Shown: positions 1-8,582, counted from the first letter of the stretch. The stretch is 16,163 bases of DNA from CAZSPL01 sp964608735 (GCA_964608735.1 CAZSPL010000070.1:1-16163); one strand, 5' to 3'. Notes: generated by a model from the letters alone, not told the origin. Made by a program: numbers and translations.

Positions 1-65
1 TGATACACGCATTTGATGTCACTTCCTTGAATTTCTTCTCATGGTGTTTAGATACAGATAACAGG

Positions 66-86
66 CCGGGTAATATATGCACCCGG
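66..86 (-). terminator. Possible weak terminator hairpin
   Basis: A perfect 6-bp stem, CCGGGT with ACCCGG and a 9-nt loop, lies immediately downstream of the stop codon of the minus-strand gene ending at 89. In the direction of that gene the stem is followed by CCTGTTATC, which is not a real U-tract. It could help 3'-end formation or be a chance hairpin. Confidence 0.3.
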
Positions 87-88
87 TT

Positions 89-1222
89 TCAAGCCTGTAC
101 AATTATCTCGGGCCTGATGACCCCGGCCCGGATATGGGTCTTTCCGTTTATATAGACAGGCTTGCCGTTGTTCTGCTCAAAGAATTTGAACATGTCATCA
201 TTCATCGGATTTTCCCCGAAACCTTCGGTGATGATGATCGGGAAGGGCAGTTCCTCATGGCCGGTTGCCGTGATTGAAAATTCCTTTCCGAGAAAATCAC
301 TGAGCTCGAGATGATCCGCGCCGCCGGTGATGATCCCTGCCGCGCCAACTTCTTTCGCTCGCAGCAGGGCATCTATACCAATGAACGAGCCGCTCACAAG
401 GATTTTGCCCTGTTGGTACCTTGAGATACCGTCTGCCCGGATTTGGGTTTCATTCGATTTCGCCGCCACATGAAGCTCGCCCGATGATTCACCACCGAGG
501 CCGCATATTCCGAAAACCCGGATGCCGCGGCTTTCTATCGTTATCGATGTCCCCTGTACTCTCGAGATCACGCCATGAAATCCAGCCTTGATTTCGACCG
601 TCCTGAACCTTCGGGAAATATAGACCCGTCCTTTCTTAAGATCGATCTCGGTTATCAAGCCGGCAAGAGGTGCTTTGGCACTTGAGGTTGGTGTTGACCC
701 AGCCGGCTTCACAAGGTTCTGACCCTTTTCAACAAAGTCATCGAGCTTGACCTTCAGCATCCGCCCGAGACGTCTTCCCTTGAGCCCGGTAATCTCGAAG
801 ATATCGGCCCACACATCTTTCTGTGCGTAATCGATAAATTCGTTCATGATGATGTTACCGCTCTGGGGGATGATCTCCTCGACAGTTCCCTCGATAGGAC
901 TCTTGTAGAATTCCGTTTCAGGATATTTCACTTTCCTGCGTCCGGGAGTGAATTCCGGGGCCCCGGGGTCGCGCCGGAACGTTACGATTGGAGTTCCGTA
1001 TGTAACATTGTCTCCGGGTTTGATGTGCCATTCGGGGATGTAGTTGTCCGGCAGCCCTCCCGTAAGAACCGAGAACGCTGAAAGGAAGAACTGACGCGGC
1101 ATAGGGAGGATATACTTCCCGATAACGGTGTCAGGTTCGATCCGCCGGCCTTCTTCAACGAGAATCTTCGAGGTTAGTGGAAGCGTTCTCGATTTGATTA
1201 TCGTTTCAGGTTTAAGATTCAT
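89..1222 (-). CDS. MutL-associated protein with lipoyl-like sandwich motifs, function unknown
   Basis: This 377-residue protein begins with MNLKPETIIK. I chose the ATG at 1222 because AGGGG lies 6 nt upstream. A longer in-frame extension to 1456 would run through the 3' end of the upstream gene and looks unrelated to the protein. The protein has several short segments typical of biotinyl/lipoyl or barrel-sandwich folds: VEEGRRIEPDTVIGKY at about 22-37, SPIEGTVEEI at 108-117, APLAGLITEIDLKKGRV at 184-200 and GVISRVQG at 217-224. These are followed by a glycine-rich compact domain (GICGLGGESSGELH at 238-251, IITGGADHLELSDFLG at 297-312, ITEGFG at 331-336). The C-terminus HIRAGVIRPEIIV is strongly conserved in the relatives I remember. 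There is no signal peptide or membrane segment, so it is probably cytosolic. It overlaps the MutL/GlmL gene by 11 bp, so the two are probably translationally coupled and act together. From memory, relatives of this protein recur next to MutL genes. I know no established biochemical function. A cofactor- or protein-carrying scaffold is only a guess from the motifs. Confidence 0.8.
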   Translation of the reverse strand: MNLKPETIIKSRTLPLTSKILVEEGRRIEPDTVIGKYILPMPRQFFLSAFSVLTGGLPDNYIPEWHIKPGDNVTYGTPIVTFRRDPGAPEFTPGRRKVKYPETEFYKSPIEGTVEEIIPQSGNIIMNEFIDYAQKDVWADIFEITGLKGRRLGRMLKVKLDDFVEKGQNLVKPAGSTPTSSAKAPLAGLITEIDLKKGRVYISRRFRTVEIKAGFHGVISRVQGTSITIESRGIRVFGICGLGGESSGELHVAAKSNETQIRADGISRYQQGKILVSGSFIGIDALLRAKEVGAAGIITGGADHLELSDFLGKEFSITATGHEELPFPIIITEGFGENPMNDDMFKFFEQNNGKPVYINGKTHIRAGVIRPEIIVQA

Positions 1223-3005
1223 GCCCACCCCCTGAGAATGCATCACGCCATTCACCTGTTCGCGCGCGACGGATATCCTCATCATCACCAAAATCAACAG
1301 GCCTGCCCCGCGCATCGAGGATAATACCCAGATGTCCGCCTTCCACTTCGGTGTTAATGCTTTTCCCGGGGCCGTGGCCTGCATCAATGCCTTTTGCCGG
1401 TTTGATTTCAATCTGCGTTGACCGGCCTTCGGGCAGAGGTATGATCCTGATTTCATGTGGAAGCAGCTCGATTGTGCGTGCGGGGCTCATGTGAGGGAAA
1501 TTGATGGTTGCTACACGGGAGTTTGCTTTTTGTTGCCCCTTGAATCCAACGCATGTGCCAAGCGGAATATAGCATTCCCGCTGGAAACAATCATAGGCCG
1601 CATCCTCGGATATCCCGAGCATAAGTCCGAGATGCGGGCTCATGAATACTGAATCGACGGCTATCGTCGTAATTCCCACCGGTTGGATTGCATCGATGAG
1701 CATCCGCGCCGCCTGCCATCGTTCGGGAGCCATGGACAGCACGCCACCGGAACCGAAAACCAGGTCGATATTATCGATATTGAGATATTGCTTCTCCGAG
1801 AAGCCCCTATATTTTTGAAGCGAGCGCTTATGGCTTCCCAGCCCTTCAAGGGTGGTTTGAGTAACTTTGGATGTATACTCGAGATGATGTTCAAATGCCA
1901 GGCGCAGGGCTTCACGGGCGAGGGCTTGTTCGATTTCAAGGTCGGTATCAGAACCCGGAAGCCTTGTAGGGTTGATGCATTTGTTAAGAATCCTGTTTCG
2001 TAGTTCGTTTTCCGGGATGTCCGCCCACAGCCATCTCGCGATGTTCTCCACACCGGCTTCGAGAAGGACGTTGCTCGCGGAGTAAGACATCCCGAGGTTG
2101 GCGCTGACGGTTCGCATGTAATCTCCCTCGAAATGGGAGAACACATCGGTGGTCGCCCCGCCGATATCGAACATCAGCACATTGGCAGACCGCTTGCGTG
2201 AGATAAGCTCGAGAACGCTTTCAACCGCGGTCGGAGTCGGGAGCACTTTTCCGTCAGCCCATTCGAGAACCTTGGGATATCCGGGAGCACGAGCCATTAC
2301 GTTGCGGATAAAAAGCTCGTGGATGGCATCCCGGGTTGGACCAATATTTTCTTCGGTGAATGACGGGCGAAGGTTCGGTACTATTTGCAGATCGACATCA
2401 TCGCGGAGCAATCCTTCGATCACTCGCCGTGCACCGACATTGCCCGCGTAAACGACCGGCATCTTTGCGTCAGCCATGAATTTGGGTTGCAGCCCGGCGG
2501 ATTTCAGTAAGAATGCATTCTTCACGACATTGAGCACGTCGCCGCCATCTATTCCGCCCGAAATCAGGACCATATCGGGACGGAGTCCCTCGATATCGAG
2601 GGTTTTCTGATACGCGGTACGGCCGTCATCCGTGGCGAGGACATCGAGTATCACGCCCCCGGCAATTGATGCCGCCTTGTATGCGGTCTTGGCGGTAATA
2701 TGTTTTGAGATCCCGGTGACAAGCATCTGCAGTCCGCCACCGGCGCTCGATGTCGCGAAAAATGCATCGATTGTCATACCGATAGCGAGCTTACCGTTGT
2801 CGGTGAGTTCCAGCCCGAGAGATTTGCCTAGCTCGTTCGCGGAATTCAGAAGGCCGATGGTGACATCATCGTGTGGCGCTTCCACCGTTGTCGGCGATGC
2901 TTTGTGGCCTTTGAGGATGTAGCCGCCATCCACAAGCTCGAAGTACATAGCCTTGGTGGTGGTACTTCCGATATCGGTTATGAGTAGTCGGCGTGGCAGA
3001 TCCAT
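1212..3005 (-). CDS. MutL/GlmL-family ASKHA protein (adenosylcobalamin mutase-associated)
   Basis: This 597-residue soluble protein belongs to the MutL/GlmL family. These are actin/Hsp70-fold (ASKHA) proteins encoded with coenzyme-B12-dependent carbon-skeleton mutases such as glutamate mutase (GlmS/GlmE) and aminomutases. Their assumed role is assembly or reactivation of the mutase. The first phosphate motif is DIGSTTTK at residues 11-18 and a second phosphate-type motif is DIGGATTD at 280-287. Family-typical glycine loops are SSAGGGLQM (86-94), LISGGIDGGD (148-157) and VFGSGGVLS (416-424). The length is somewhat above the roughly 450-residue classical GlmL. The extra C-terminal part, from about residue 475, has features like those of longer relatives. 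It heads a two-gene operon with an 11-bp overlap to the 377-residue partner. The mutase subunits are not in this window, so the substrate cannot be stated. It is not the DNA-mismatch-repair MutL: there is no GHKL ATPase motif. Confidence 0.88.
   Translation of the reverse strand: MDLPRRLLITDIGSTTTKAMYFELVDGGYILKGHKASPTTVEAPHDDVTIGLLNSANELGKSLGLELTDNGKLAIGMTIDAFFATSSAGGGLQMLVTGISKHITAKTAYKAASIAGGVILDVLATDDGRTAYQKTLDIEGLRPDMVLISGGIDGGDVLNVVKNAFLLKSAGLQPKFMADAKMPVVYAGNVGARRVIEGLLRDDVDLQIVPNLRPSFTEENIGPTRDAIHELFIRNVMARAPGYPKVLEWADGKVLPTPTAVESVLELISRKRSANVLMFDIGGATTDVFSHFEGDYMRTVSANLGMSYSASNVLLEAGVENIARWLWADIPENELRNRILNKCINPTRLPGSDTDLEIEQALAREALRLAFEHHLEYTSKVTQTTLEGLGSHKRSLQKYRGFSEKQYLNIDNIDLVFGSGGVLSMAPERWQAARMLIDAIQPVGITTIAVDSVFMSPHLGLMLGISEDAAYDCFQRECYIPLGTCVGFKGQQKANSRVATINFPHMSPARTIELLPHEIRIIPLPEGRSTQIEIKPAKGIDAGHGPGKSINTEVEGGHLGIILDARGRPVDFGDDEDIRRARTGEWRDAFSGGGHES
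1229..1233 (-). promoter_or_regulatory. Ribosome binding site deciding the start at 1222
   Basis: AGGGG on the minus strand lies 6 nt before the ATG at 1222. It sits inside the last codons of the upstream MutL/GlmL gene and selects this internal ATG over the upstream in-frame start. Confidence 0.65.
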
Positions 3006-3040
3006 AAACTGTCTCGATACTCTGTATTTAAAGCAAACAC

Positions 3041-3068
3041 ATTCTATCAGGGGTTGCCTGAACTACAA
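3041..3068 (-). promoter_or_regulatory. Candidate extended -10 promoter for the MutL operon
   Basis: On the minus strand TG-A-TAGAAT (the -10 hexamer at 3046-3041) forms an extended -10 element with 5 of 6 consensus bases. A weak -35, TTGTAG (3068-3063), lies 16 bp upstream. Transcription would start about 30 nt before the ATG at 3005. The gap between the upstream terminator and the gene is only 61 bp, so the promoter must lie here or upstream of the hairpin. The weak -35 overlaps the U-tract of that terminator. Confidence 0.35.
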
Positions 3069-3093
3069 AAAAAAAGCCCCGGCGCCCGGGGCT
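3067..3093 (-). terminator. Intrinsic terminator of the lipoprotein cluster
   Basis: Read on the minus strand, a perfect 8-bp GC-rich stem (AGCCCCGG with CCGGGGCT) around a 3-nt loop is followed directly by a run of nine T. It starts about 20 bp after the stop codon of the first lipoprotein gene (end at 3114). In the plus direction there is no comparable T-run, so it serves the minus-strand lipoprotein genes and separates them from the MutL operon. Confidence 0.92.
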
Positions 3094-3113
3094 GAAATTT
3101 CTCGATCAACTCT

Positions 3114-5756
3114 CTATTCAGGCAGCCAGGTCAGCGGGTCGGGACCCGTGTATGCTCCCATTTCATCAGCGGGAGAGCCGGGCGTAACGCGGTAATCGTC
3201 GAGCGCCGGATTGATGAACTGCGGGTTGGATGTGATGAATCCAACGCCTTCGACGACTTCATAGATGTCGTAAAACGCATTGCCCACATCATACGCGCAG
3301 GAATAATCGACCGGCAACTCGGCGCTCCAGTGTCCGAGGAATGCCCATCTCCAGCTTTGCATGCCGCCAGTGGTATTCAAATCGGTGATGATATGGTAGC
3401 GGTGAACCACGCCTGACGGGTCGGTATTCCAGTCGCCGACTTCCATCGCGTAAATCCACGACGGCCCGGTGAGGCCGGAAATCGTGTTGTGCTCGATGGT
3501 GACGCCGGCGGAGTTGTCGCAGTCGATGCCCCATGTCCATCCGCCCGTGTGTTTGTTGACGATATCAAAAATCAGATTGTTTCTTATGGTTCCGCCTTCC
3601 ACTGAATTGCAGGACATCGCCCTGACCCATTCCGTATCATCGACCGTATTTTCGTGTGTGATGTGGCCGATGACATTCCTCGCGACGAGGAGATCGGGAT
3701 GCGGGCCGGACGATGTGTTGCCGTTTACGCCGATCACGTTGAACACCGACGGGCCGGTGAAAGTGATGTTCAGCAGCACGCAATCAACGACCTGGATATC
3801 CGTGCCCGCGGCATAGATGAAGCCTGTATCCGGCTTGTGATAGCCGTCGACGCGCACATCGCTGATGATATTATCGGTGCCGCTCCAGCTTCCGATGTAG
3901 ATTCCCATCGAACATGTCAGCCCGCCGGGATTGTCGACGAACTCGATGTCGTCGATGACTTGATACGACCCGCTCGCATAGAATCCGCGCATGTCGGTCA
4001 TCGGCTTGACGCGGAAATGTGTGATGGTCGTGTTGTCGGCGTTGGTGCCGAGGATGACGAGGTCCTGCACGGAGCCTTCGGGGCTTTCTATCAGCGGGGC
4101 GGGGGTCGAGTAGCCTTCGATGATGACATTCCCGAGCTCGACATAGACTTCTTCGTCGTAGATGCCGTCCTTCACCATTATGTGGCTCGCTTCGGGATAT
4201 GTCTCATCGGCGGCATCGAGGCCCATTGCAATCGTCGGGAAGGGATTGTCGAATGTTCCGAAATACGGTTCGACCGCATCGTCGTCGACCCAGATATAGT
4301 CATCCTGTACGCCGACGTTTATCACAATCAGTTCATCGAGCGTATCGGTCTCGGCTTCGTCATCGGTGACGCGCACATCGATATAGTAGATTCCCGCATC
4401 GCTGAAAATTTTATCGGGAGCTTCATCGGTGCCCGAATCGTATGAATCGCCGTAGAAGCCGTCGTTATCGAAGTCCCATTCATAGCTGACGATATTTCCA
4501 CCGTCGGGGTCGTATGAATCTCCCGCGTAGAAGCTGATTGCCTCGCCGGGATTGTAAGGTAGCTCGGAGATGCACTCAGCTATCGCCACCGGTGGGAATG
4601 TGCCGGATGTGCTGACTTCGGCAGTGTATATGAAATACGCGGATATCGGTTCGCCGGGAAGAAGCCCCTGGTAGCCGGTGTTTTCGGATTTGGCTGTGAT
4701 TAGAATGTCTATCGAATTCGGTCCCGGGGTCGCCGACGGTATCTCGACATCGTAATACGCCGACCACTGGCTGACCGCCCCCGCTGTAATCGGCCCGACG
4801 GGGTCGAAGTTTCCGGGAGATTCAAGGTAGAGCTCGTTGATTTCGGCGCTGTAGTGGTCCCAGATTTCGACATCGAGACTGAGGGTGCCTCCGCTGCCGG
4901 AGCCGTTGTTCCACAAAGTATTGGATTGCTCGGTAACATTGATATTCCATGCCTCGATGCGGTTGGCTTCGGCGGCGAAGTCACCGGGCACGTCATAGGG
5001 CGGCGTCCCGGTGGGGAATTTCCAACTCGCATCGACAGCGTAGTTGAATACAAGACCGTCCGAGCCGAGTTCGATGGTATAGTGCCGCGTATTTTCCTGG
5101 CCCGCAGAGAACACGCATCGCGAGCTTATATCAATATTGCCGAGGGGCATGTCGGGCTCGGTCAGGTCGTCGCAGAAGAATTTGTATGCATTCAGCGTGG
5201 AGTTGAAATCGGCTTCGGAATCGGGATATCCGAGCAGGCCGTCCTTGTATCCGAGCATCGTGTCGGCATGTGGAAACTCCGCGGGATTCCACCAGCGCGT
5301 GAAACCGTCGGGATTAAGCAGGCGCGTGTCGCCATCGCCGGCCATACGCAGCGCGGGGTCGGTGAACCCGGTGACCGAACCGTTCGAGATGAGGATGCCG
5401 CAGACATCGAAGCCGGTGTACTGGTTCAGCCCGAGGAACGGATGCCGCAGGACGACATCCACGTCGATGACATTCCCGCTGAAGTGCAGGTTTTCCACGG
5501 TTAGATAGAGATAGGGCGGGGGTTCGAGGAAATGCAGCGCGTTGAGATGCATCTCGCCCATCCTGAGCGGGACGGCATCGAGCGATTCATTCCCCGGGTC
5601 AGCGGTGAATTGCCATAGTCCCAGCGGCATGTGGCCCGATTCGACGATGCGCGGCGATTCATTTACCGCCGTTTCGACGGGACTGACTGAGCCGCCGGAG
5701 CATCCGAACGCGGCGAGCAAAATCGCGACCGCGAAGATGGTATAAAGTTTTTTCAT
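3114..5756 (-). CDS. Large lipoprotein: N-terminal module, PKD domain, parallel beta-helix
   Basis: This 880-residue predicted lipoprotein starts at MKKLYTIFAV. An AGGAG 7 nt upstream supports this ATG over one 15 bp earlier. The signal peptide ends in LAAFGC, with the acylated cysteine at residue 19. Residues about 40-385 form an undescribed all-beta-looking module shared by the three neighbouring genes, with conserved blocks LRHPFLGL, GFDVCGILI, TRLLNPDG, RWWNP and SRCVFSAGQ. A PKD domain follows at about 390-481 (SYDPDGG 414-420, YEWDFDNDG 425-433). The rest, beginning WVDDDAVEPYFGTFDNP at 489, looks like a DUF1565/NosD-type right-handed parallel beta-helix of pectate-lyase shape, closing with NPQFINPALDDYRVTPGSPA. 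I see no obvious catalytic site. A surface-exposed binding, adhesion or polysaccharide-interacting role is inference. It is last in the cluster, 36 bp after the second paralogue, and ends at the strong terminator. Confidence 0.88.
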   Translation of the reverse strand: MKKLYTIFAVAILLAAFGCSGGSVSPVETAVNESPRIVESGHMPLGLWQFTADPGNESLDAVPLRMGEMHLNALHFLEPPPYLYLTVENLHFSGNVIDVDVVLRHPFLGLNQYTGFDVCGILISNGSVTGFTDPALRMAGDGDTRLLNPDGFTRWWNPAEFPHADTMLGYKDGLLGYPDSEADFNSTLNAYKFFCDDLTEPDMPLGNIDISSRCVFSAGQENTRHYTIELGSDGLVFNYAVDASWKFPTGTPPYDVPGDFAAEANRIEAWNINVTEQSNTLWNNGSGSGGTLSLDVEIWDHYSAEINELYLESPGNFDPVGPITAGAVSQWSAYYDVEIPSATPGPNSIDILITAKSENTGYQGLLPGEPISAYFIYTAEVSTSGTFPPVAIAECISELPYNPGEAISFYAGDSYDPDGGNIVSYEWDFDNDGFYGDSYDSGTDEAPDKIFSDAGIYYIDVRVTDDEAETDTLDELIVINVGVQDDYIWVDDDAVEPYFGTFDNPFPTIAMGLDAADETYPEASHIMVKDGIYDEEVYVELGNVIIEGYSTPAPLIESPEGSVQDLVILGTNADNTTITHFRVKPMTDMRGFYASGSYQVIDDIEFVDNPGGLTCSMGIYIGSWSGTDNIISDVRVDGYHKPDTGFIYAAGTDIQVVDCVLLNITFTGPSVFNVIGVNGNTSSGPHPDLLVARNVIGHITHENTVDDTEWVRAMSCNSVEGGTIRNNLIFDIVNKHTGGWTWGIDCDNSAGVTIEHNTISGLTGPSWIYAMEVGDWNTDPSGVVHRYHIITDLNTTGGMQSWRWAFLGHWSAELPVDYSCAYDVGNAFYDIYEVVEGVGFITSNPQFINPALDDYRVTPGSPADEMGAYTGPDPLTWLPE

Positions 5757-5763
5757 TTCCAGG

Positions 5764-5768
5764 CTCCT
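5764..5768 (-). promoter_or_regulatory. Ribosome binding site deciding the start at 5756
   Basis: AGGAG on the minus strand lies 7 nt before the ATG at 5756. The upstream in-frame ATG at 5771 overlaps this element and has no good site of its own. The downstream ATG also gives the better signal peptide. Confidence 0.7.
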
Positions 5769-5792
5769 CATAAGAAGACTTCCCCTGCTTTT

Positions 5793-8429
5793 CTATTCAG
5801 GCAGCCACGTGAGCGGGTCGCTTCCGCCATAGGCTCCCCTGTCAGTGTAGTCATGCGCCGTTCCCGAACAAGGCGAGCCGCTCGACACGCGGTAGTCGTC
5901 ATTCGGCTTGTCGAGGAACTGCGGACTCGATGCAACGAATCCAACGCCCTGCACGACCTCGTTATAGAACGGATTCCCGACATTGTACGCGCACGAGTAA
6001 TCGACCGGCAGTGTGTAGGCGGAGTCGAAGTTTCCGAGATACGCCCATCGCCAGTTCATCGTACCCGCCGTCAGGTCGGTAATGATGTGGTCGCGGTGGG
6101 TTGTTGTTGAGGGGTCGGCATAGTAGTCGGTTGTCTCGAATGCATATATCCATGCGGGACCCGAAATCGAGGACAGTGTGTTGTGCTCGAAGGTCGAGCC
6201 GACGCACCGGTAGCAATCGATACCCCATGTCCATCCGCCCGTGTGTTTGTTGACGATATCGAAAATGAGGTTGTTCCTGAATGTCGCGCCGCCGAAATAA
6301 TCGAGGGCTATCACATTGCACCACTCGGTATCGCTGATTGTCGCGGCGTGGGTGATATGCCCGGCGACGTTCTTCGCGACGAGCAGGTTCGGCGAATTAC
6401 TCCCGTAATTCGAGTTGATGTAGAACACATTGAGATCCGACGGGGCGTCGAATAAAAGGTTGAGCACCACATTGTTGGTTATCGTGTTATATGCCCCGCT
6501 TGCGCGGATGAATCCCGAGCCGCTCTTGTGGTATCCATCGCACCTGACATTGTTCACGGTCGCGCCGGTCGTCCCCGAAGCGGAAACGTATACGCCGTAG
6601 GAACATGTCGGCCCGCCGGGATTGTCGATGAACTCAATATCATCCACGACATTTCCGCCGCCCGATGAGTAGATGGCATATTGCGTCGTCATCGGTTTGA
6701 CTCGGAAATGCTTGAGCACGGTGCTGGAGCCGGACATGGAGACCATGCTGCTTGTTGAGCCGCCGGGGCTTTGAATCAGCGGCGCGGTATCGGAGTATCC
6801 CTCGACAGTAACGTTCGACGGGATGGAGATATTTTCAGTGTATGTGCCTGCCTTGACGAGGACCCATCCCGAGCCGGGGCAGTCGGTGTTGAGGTTGTTG
6901 ATGCCGTCCTGTATCGTCGGCCACGGATGGTCGAACGAGCCGTCATACGGCGTGACCGCATCGTCATCGACCCACGTAGGCCCGCCGACGGCGAGCGGAA
7001 GCGGCTCATCGAGCGTATCGGTGTCGCTCTCGTCGTCGGTGACGCGCACATCGACATCGAATGTGCCTGCGTAGTTGAATTTAAGCGTCGGGTTGACATC
7101 GGTGCCGGAATCGTATGCGTCGCCGTATGTGCCGTCGCCGTCGAAGTCCCACTCGTAGCTGACGATACTTCCGCCGTCGGGGTCATATGAGGCGGAGGCG
7201 TCGAACTCTATATCGTCCCCGGGACACCATGGCTCCGATGTGACAATCTCCGCCGCCGCGACGGGCGGCATATCGCCGCTGCCGCCGACCATGGCTGTAT
7301 ATGTGAAGTATGCTGAAACCGGTTCGCCGGGGATGTGCCCGTCGTAGCCGACCGAATCGCTTTCGGCTATTACCAGGAGCTCGATTGAATTCGCGCCGGG
7401 CGTCGCGGATGTGGTTTCGAAATGATAATACGCCGTATATTCATCGATGATTTCGCCGGGTATCGGCCCGAGGGGCGCGAAATTTCCCGGCGATTCGACA
7501 TAGAGCATATTCGCGACAGGATTGAAGTGGTCATAGAGATCGATGTCGAGGCTGAGTCCGCCTCCGCTCGATGACCCGTCGTTCCAGAGGGTGTTGCTGA
7601 TTTCCGTGACATCGATATTCCACGCTTCGGGCCTGTTGGCCAAAAGCTCGAAATCATCAGGGGCGGTATACGGTGGGTCACCGGTGGGGAATACCCAGTT
7701 GGCATCGACCGCATAGTTAAACACGAGCCCGTCATCGCCAAGCTCGATGGTATAGTGCCTTATGTTCTTCTGTCCCGCCGAGAAGACGCATCGCGACGAC
7801 GATGGCACATTGCTCACCGCTTCGTCGGGATCGTTCAACTCGTCGCAGAAAAACTTGTATGCATTCAATGTGGAGTTGAAATTCGCTATTGAATCGGGCG
7901 TCCCGAGCAGGCCGTCCTTGTATCCGAACATCGTGCCGTTATGGGGGAATTCCGCGGGGTTCCACCAGCGCGTGTAGCCGTCGGGATTCAGCAGGCGCGT
8001 GTCGCCCGCCCCGGCCATACGCAGCGCTGAGTCGGAGAAACCGGTGACCGAGCCGTTCGTGATGAGCAATCCGCATACATCGAAACCGGTAAATTCGGTC
8101 AGGCCGAGGAACGGGTGCCTTAGTCCGATGTCGGCCTCTATGATATTCCCGTTGAATTCAAGTGATTCGAGGGTAAGGTTGACAAGGGCGGGAGGTTCGA
8201 GGAACGGAAGCGCATTGAGATGCATGGATGGTGAGCGTAACTGGACGACGTCCAGATTTTGTGCCGCGGGGTCGGCGACGAATTGCCACAGTCCCCAGAA
8301 CTGGTGCGATGCGGCGGAGCTTCCCTCGATCGCCGCGACCGGTTCAGGTGCGACGGTGTTGCCGCCGTTTCCGGAACATCCGGCAAACAGCAGCGCAAGA
8401 ATAATCAATGCTATCGTCAGGTAGCGCAT
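5793..8429 (-). CDS. Large lipoprotein: N-terminal module, PKD domain, parallel beta-helix (paralogue 2)
   Basis: This 878-residue paralogue starts at MRYLTIALII. GGAGG 6 nt upstream fixes this ATG, and the 39 residues that would precede it in frame are not signal-like. The lipobox is LFAGC with cysteine 18. Domain order matches its neighbour downstream: shared module about 42-385, PKD about 388-481 (SYDPDGG 414-420), then a beta-helix from WVDDDA at 486 to the end. Both beta-helix proteins end in the same DPLTWLPE motif. The two helices are clearly homologous, sharing blocks such as RNNLIFDIVNKH and AGHITH/IGHITH, and the matching DNA includes a 38-bp perfect identity. Relative to its neighbour it has an extra cysteine pair (CYRC) in the helix and a slightly longer C-terminal tail with another cysteine (SPCSGTAHD). 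With 36 bp to the next gene, co-transcription is very likely. It is predicted to be lipid-anchored in the envelope. The ligand is unknown. Confidence 0.88.
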   Translation of the reverse strand: MRYLTIALIILALLFAGCSGNGGNTVAPEPVAAIEGSSAASHQFWGLWQFVADPAAQNLDVVQLRSPSMHLNALPFLEPPALVNLTLESLEFNGNIIEADIGLRHPFLGLTEFTGFDVCGLLITNGSVTGFSDSALRMAGAGDTRLLNPDGYTRWWNPAEFPHNGTMFGYKDGLLGTPDSIANFNSTLNAYKFFCDELNDPDEAVSNVPSSSRCVFSAGQKNIRHYTIELGDDGLVFNYAVDANWVFPTGDPPYTAPDDFELLANRPEAWNIDVTEISNTLWNDGSSSGGGLSLDIDLYDHFNPVANMLYVESPGNFAPLGPIPGEIIDEYTAYYHFETTSATPGANSIELLVIAESDSVGYDGHIPGEPVSAYFTYTAMVGGSGDMPPVAAAEIVTSEPWCPGDDIEFDASASYDPDGGSIVSYEWDFDGDGTYGDAYDSGTDVNPTLKFNYAGTFDVDVRVTDDESDTDTLDEPLPLAVGGPTWVDDDAVTPYDGSFDHPWPTIQDGINNLNTDCPGSGWVLVKAGTYTENISIPSNVTVEGYSDTAPLIQSPGGSTSSMVSMSGSSTVLKHFRVKPMTTQYAIYSSGGGNVVDDIEFIDNPGGPTCSYGVYVSASGTTGATVNNVRCDGYHKSGSGFIRASGAYNTITNNVVLNLLFDAPSDLNVFYINSNYGSNSPNLLVAKNVAGHITHAATISDTEWCNVIALDYFGGATFRNNLIFDIVNKHTGGWTWGIDCYRCVGSTFEHNTLSSISGPAWIYAFETTDYYADPSTTTHRDHIITDLTAGTMNWRWAYLGNFDSAYTLPVDYSCAYNVGNPFYNEVVQGVGFVASSPQFLDKPNDDYRVSSGSPCSGTAHDYTDRGAYGGSDPLTWLPE

Positions 8430-8435
8430 AATGAA

Positions 8436-8440
8436 CCTCC
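8436..8440 (-). promoter_or_regulatory. Ribosome binding site deciding the start at 8429
   Basis: GGAGG on the minus strand lies 6 nt before the ATG at 8429. It places the start directly before the lipoprotein signal peptide and excludes a 39-residue upstream extension. Confidence 0.75.
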
Positions 8441-8467
8441 GGAAATAGGTTATGCATATCCTTAGAT

Positions 8468-8476
8468 TTAGATGCG
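8468..8476 (-). promoter_or_regulatory. Conserved upstream element CGCATCTAA (copy 2)
   Basis: The minus-strand motif CGCATCTAA lies 39 bp before the ATG of paralogue 2. The identical 9-mer lies 38 bp before the ATG of paralogue 3 (11038-11046). A related CATCTAAATAG occurs just further upstream. It may be a promoter -10 region (TCTAAA/TCTAAT) or an operator half, or it may simply be left over from gene duplication. Confidence 0.35.
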
Positions 8477-8501
8477 GCAAGCTATTTAGATGATAAGAGA
8501 G

Positions 8502-8536
8502 CGGGAATAACCCCGGCTTCTCCCCGCGAACGGGAG
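8502..8536 (-). other. GC-rich hairpins between lipoprotein genes 3 and 2
   Basis: The 153-bp gap between the stop at 8583 and the start at 8429 holds two short hairpins. One has CTCCC with GGGAG around GTTCGCG at 8520-8536. The other has CGGG with CCCG at 8502-8515. Neither is followed by a T-run, so they may be a weak terminator, an mRNA processing structure or nothing. I see no gene in the gap. Confidence 0.3.
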
Positions 8537-8582
8537 GGCGTTTCATTGGCAGCGAGGGGAAAATGACGCTTCCGGGACAGCA

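Noticed and set aside
1223..1456. N-terminal extension of the 377-residue protein
   Set aside because: The extra 78 codons lie within the upstream gene in another frame and have no conserved character; a good ribosome site exists before ATG 1222.
1212..3005. DNA mismatch-repair MutL
   Set aside because: The protein has ASKHA motifs DIGSTTTK and DIGGATTD and no GHKL ATPase motifs; the shared name is a coincidence of nomenclature.
3654..4445. Plus-strand open frame of 263 codons
   Set aside because: It lies antisense inside a well-supported lipoprotein gene, lacks a ribosome site and gives a low-complexity D/V/I-rich protein typical of a shadow of GC-rich coding sequence.
4854..5504. Plus-strand open frame of 216 codons
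   Set aside because: Antisense shadow of the same lipoprotein gene with no recognisable domain or start signal.
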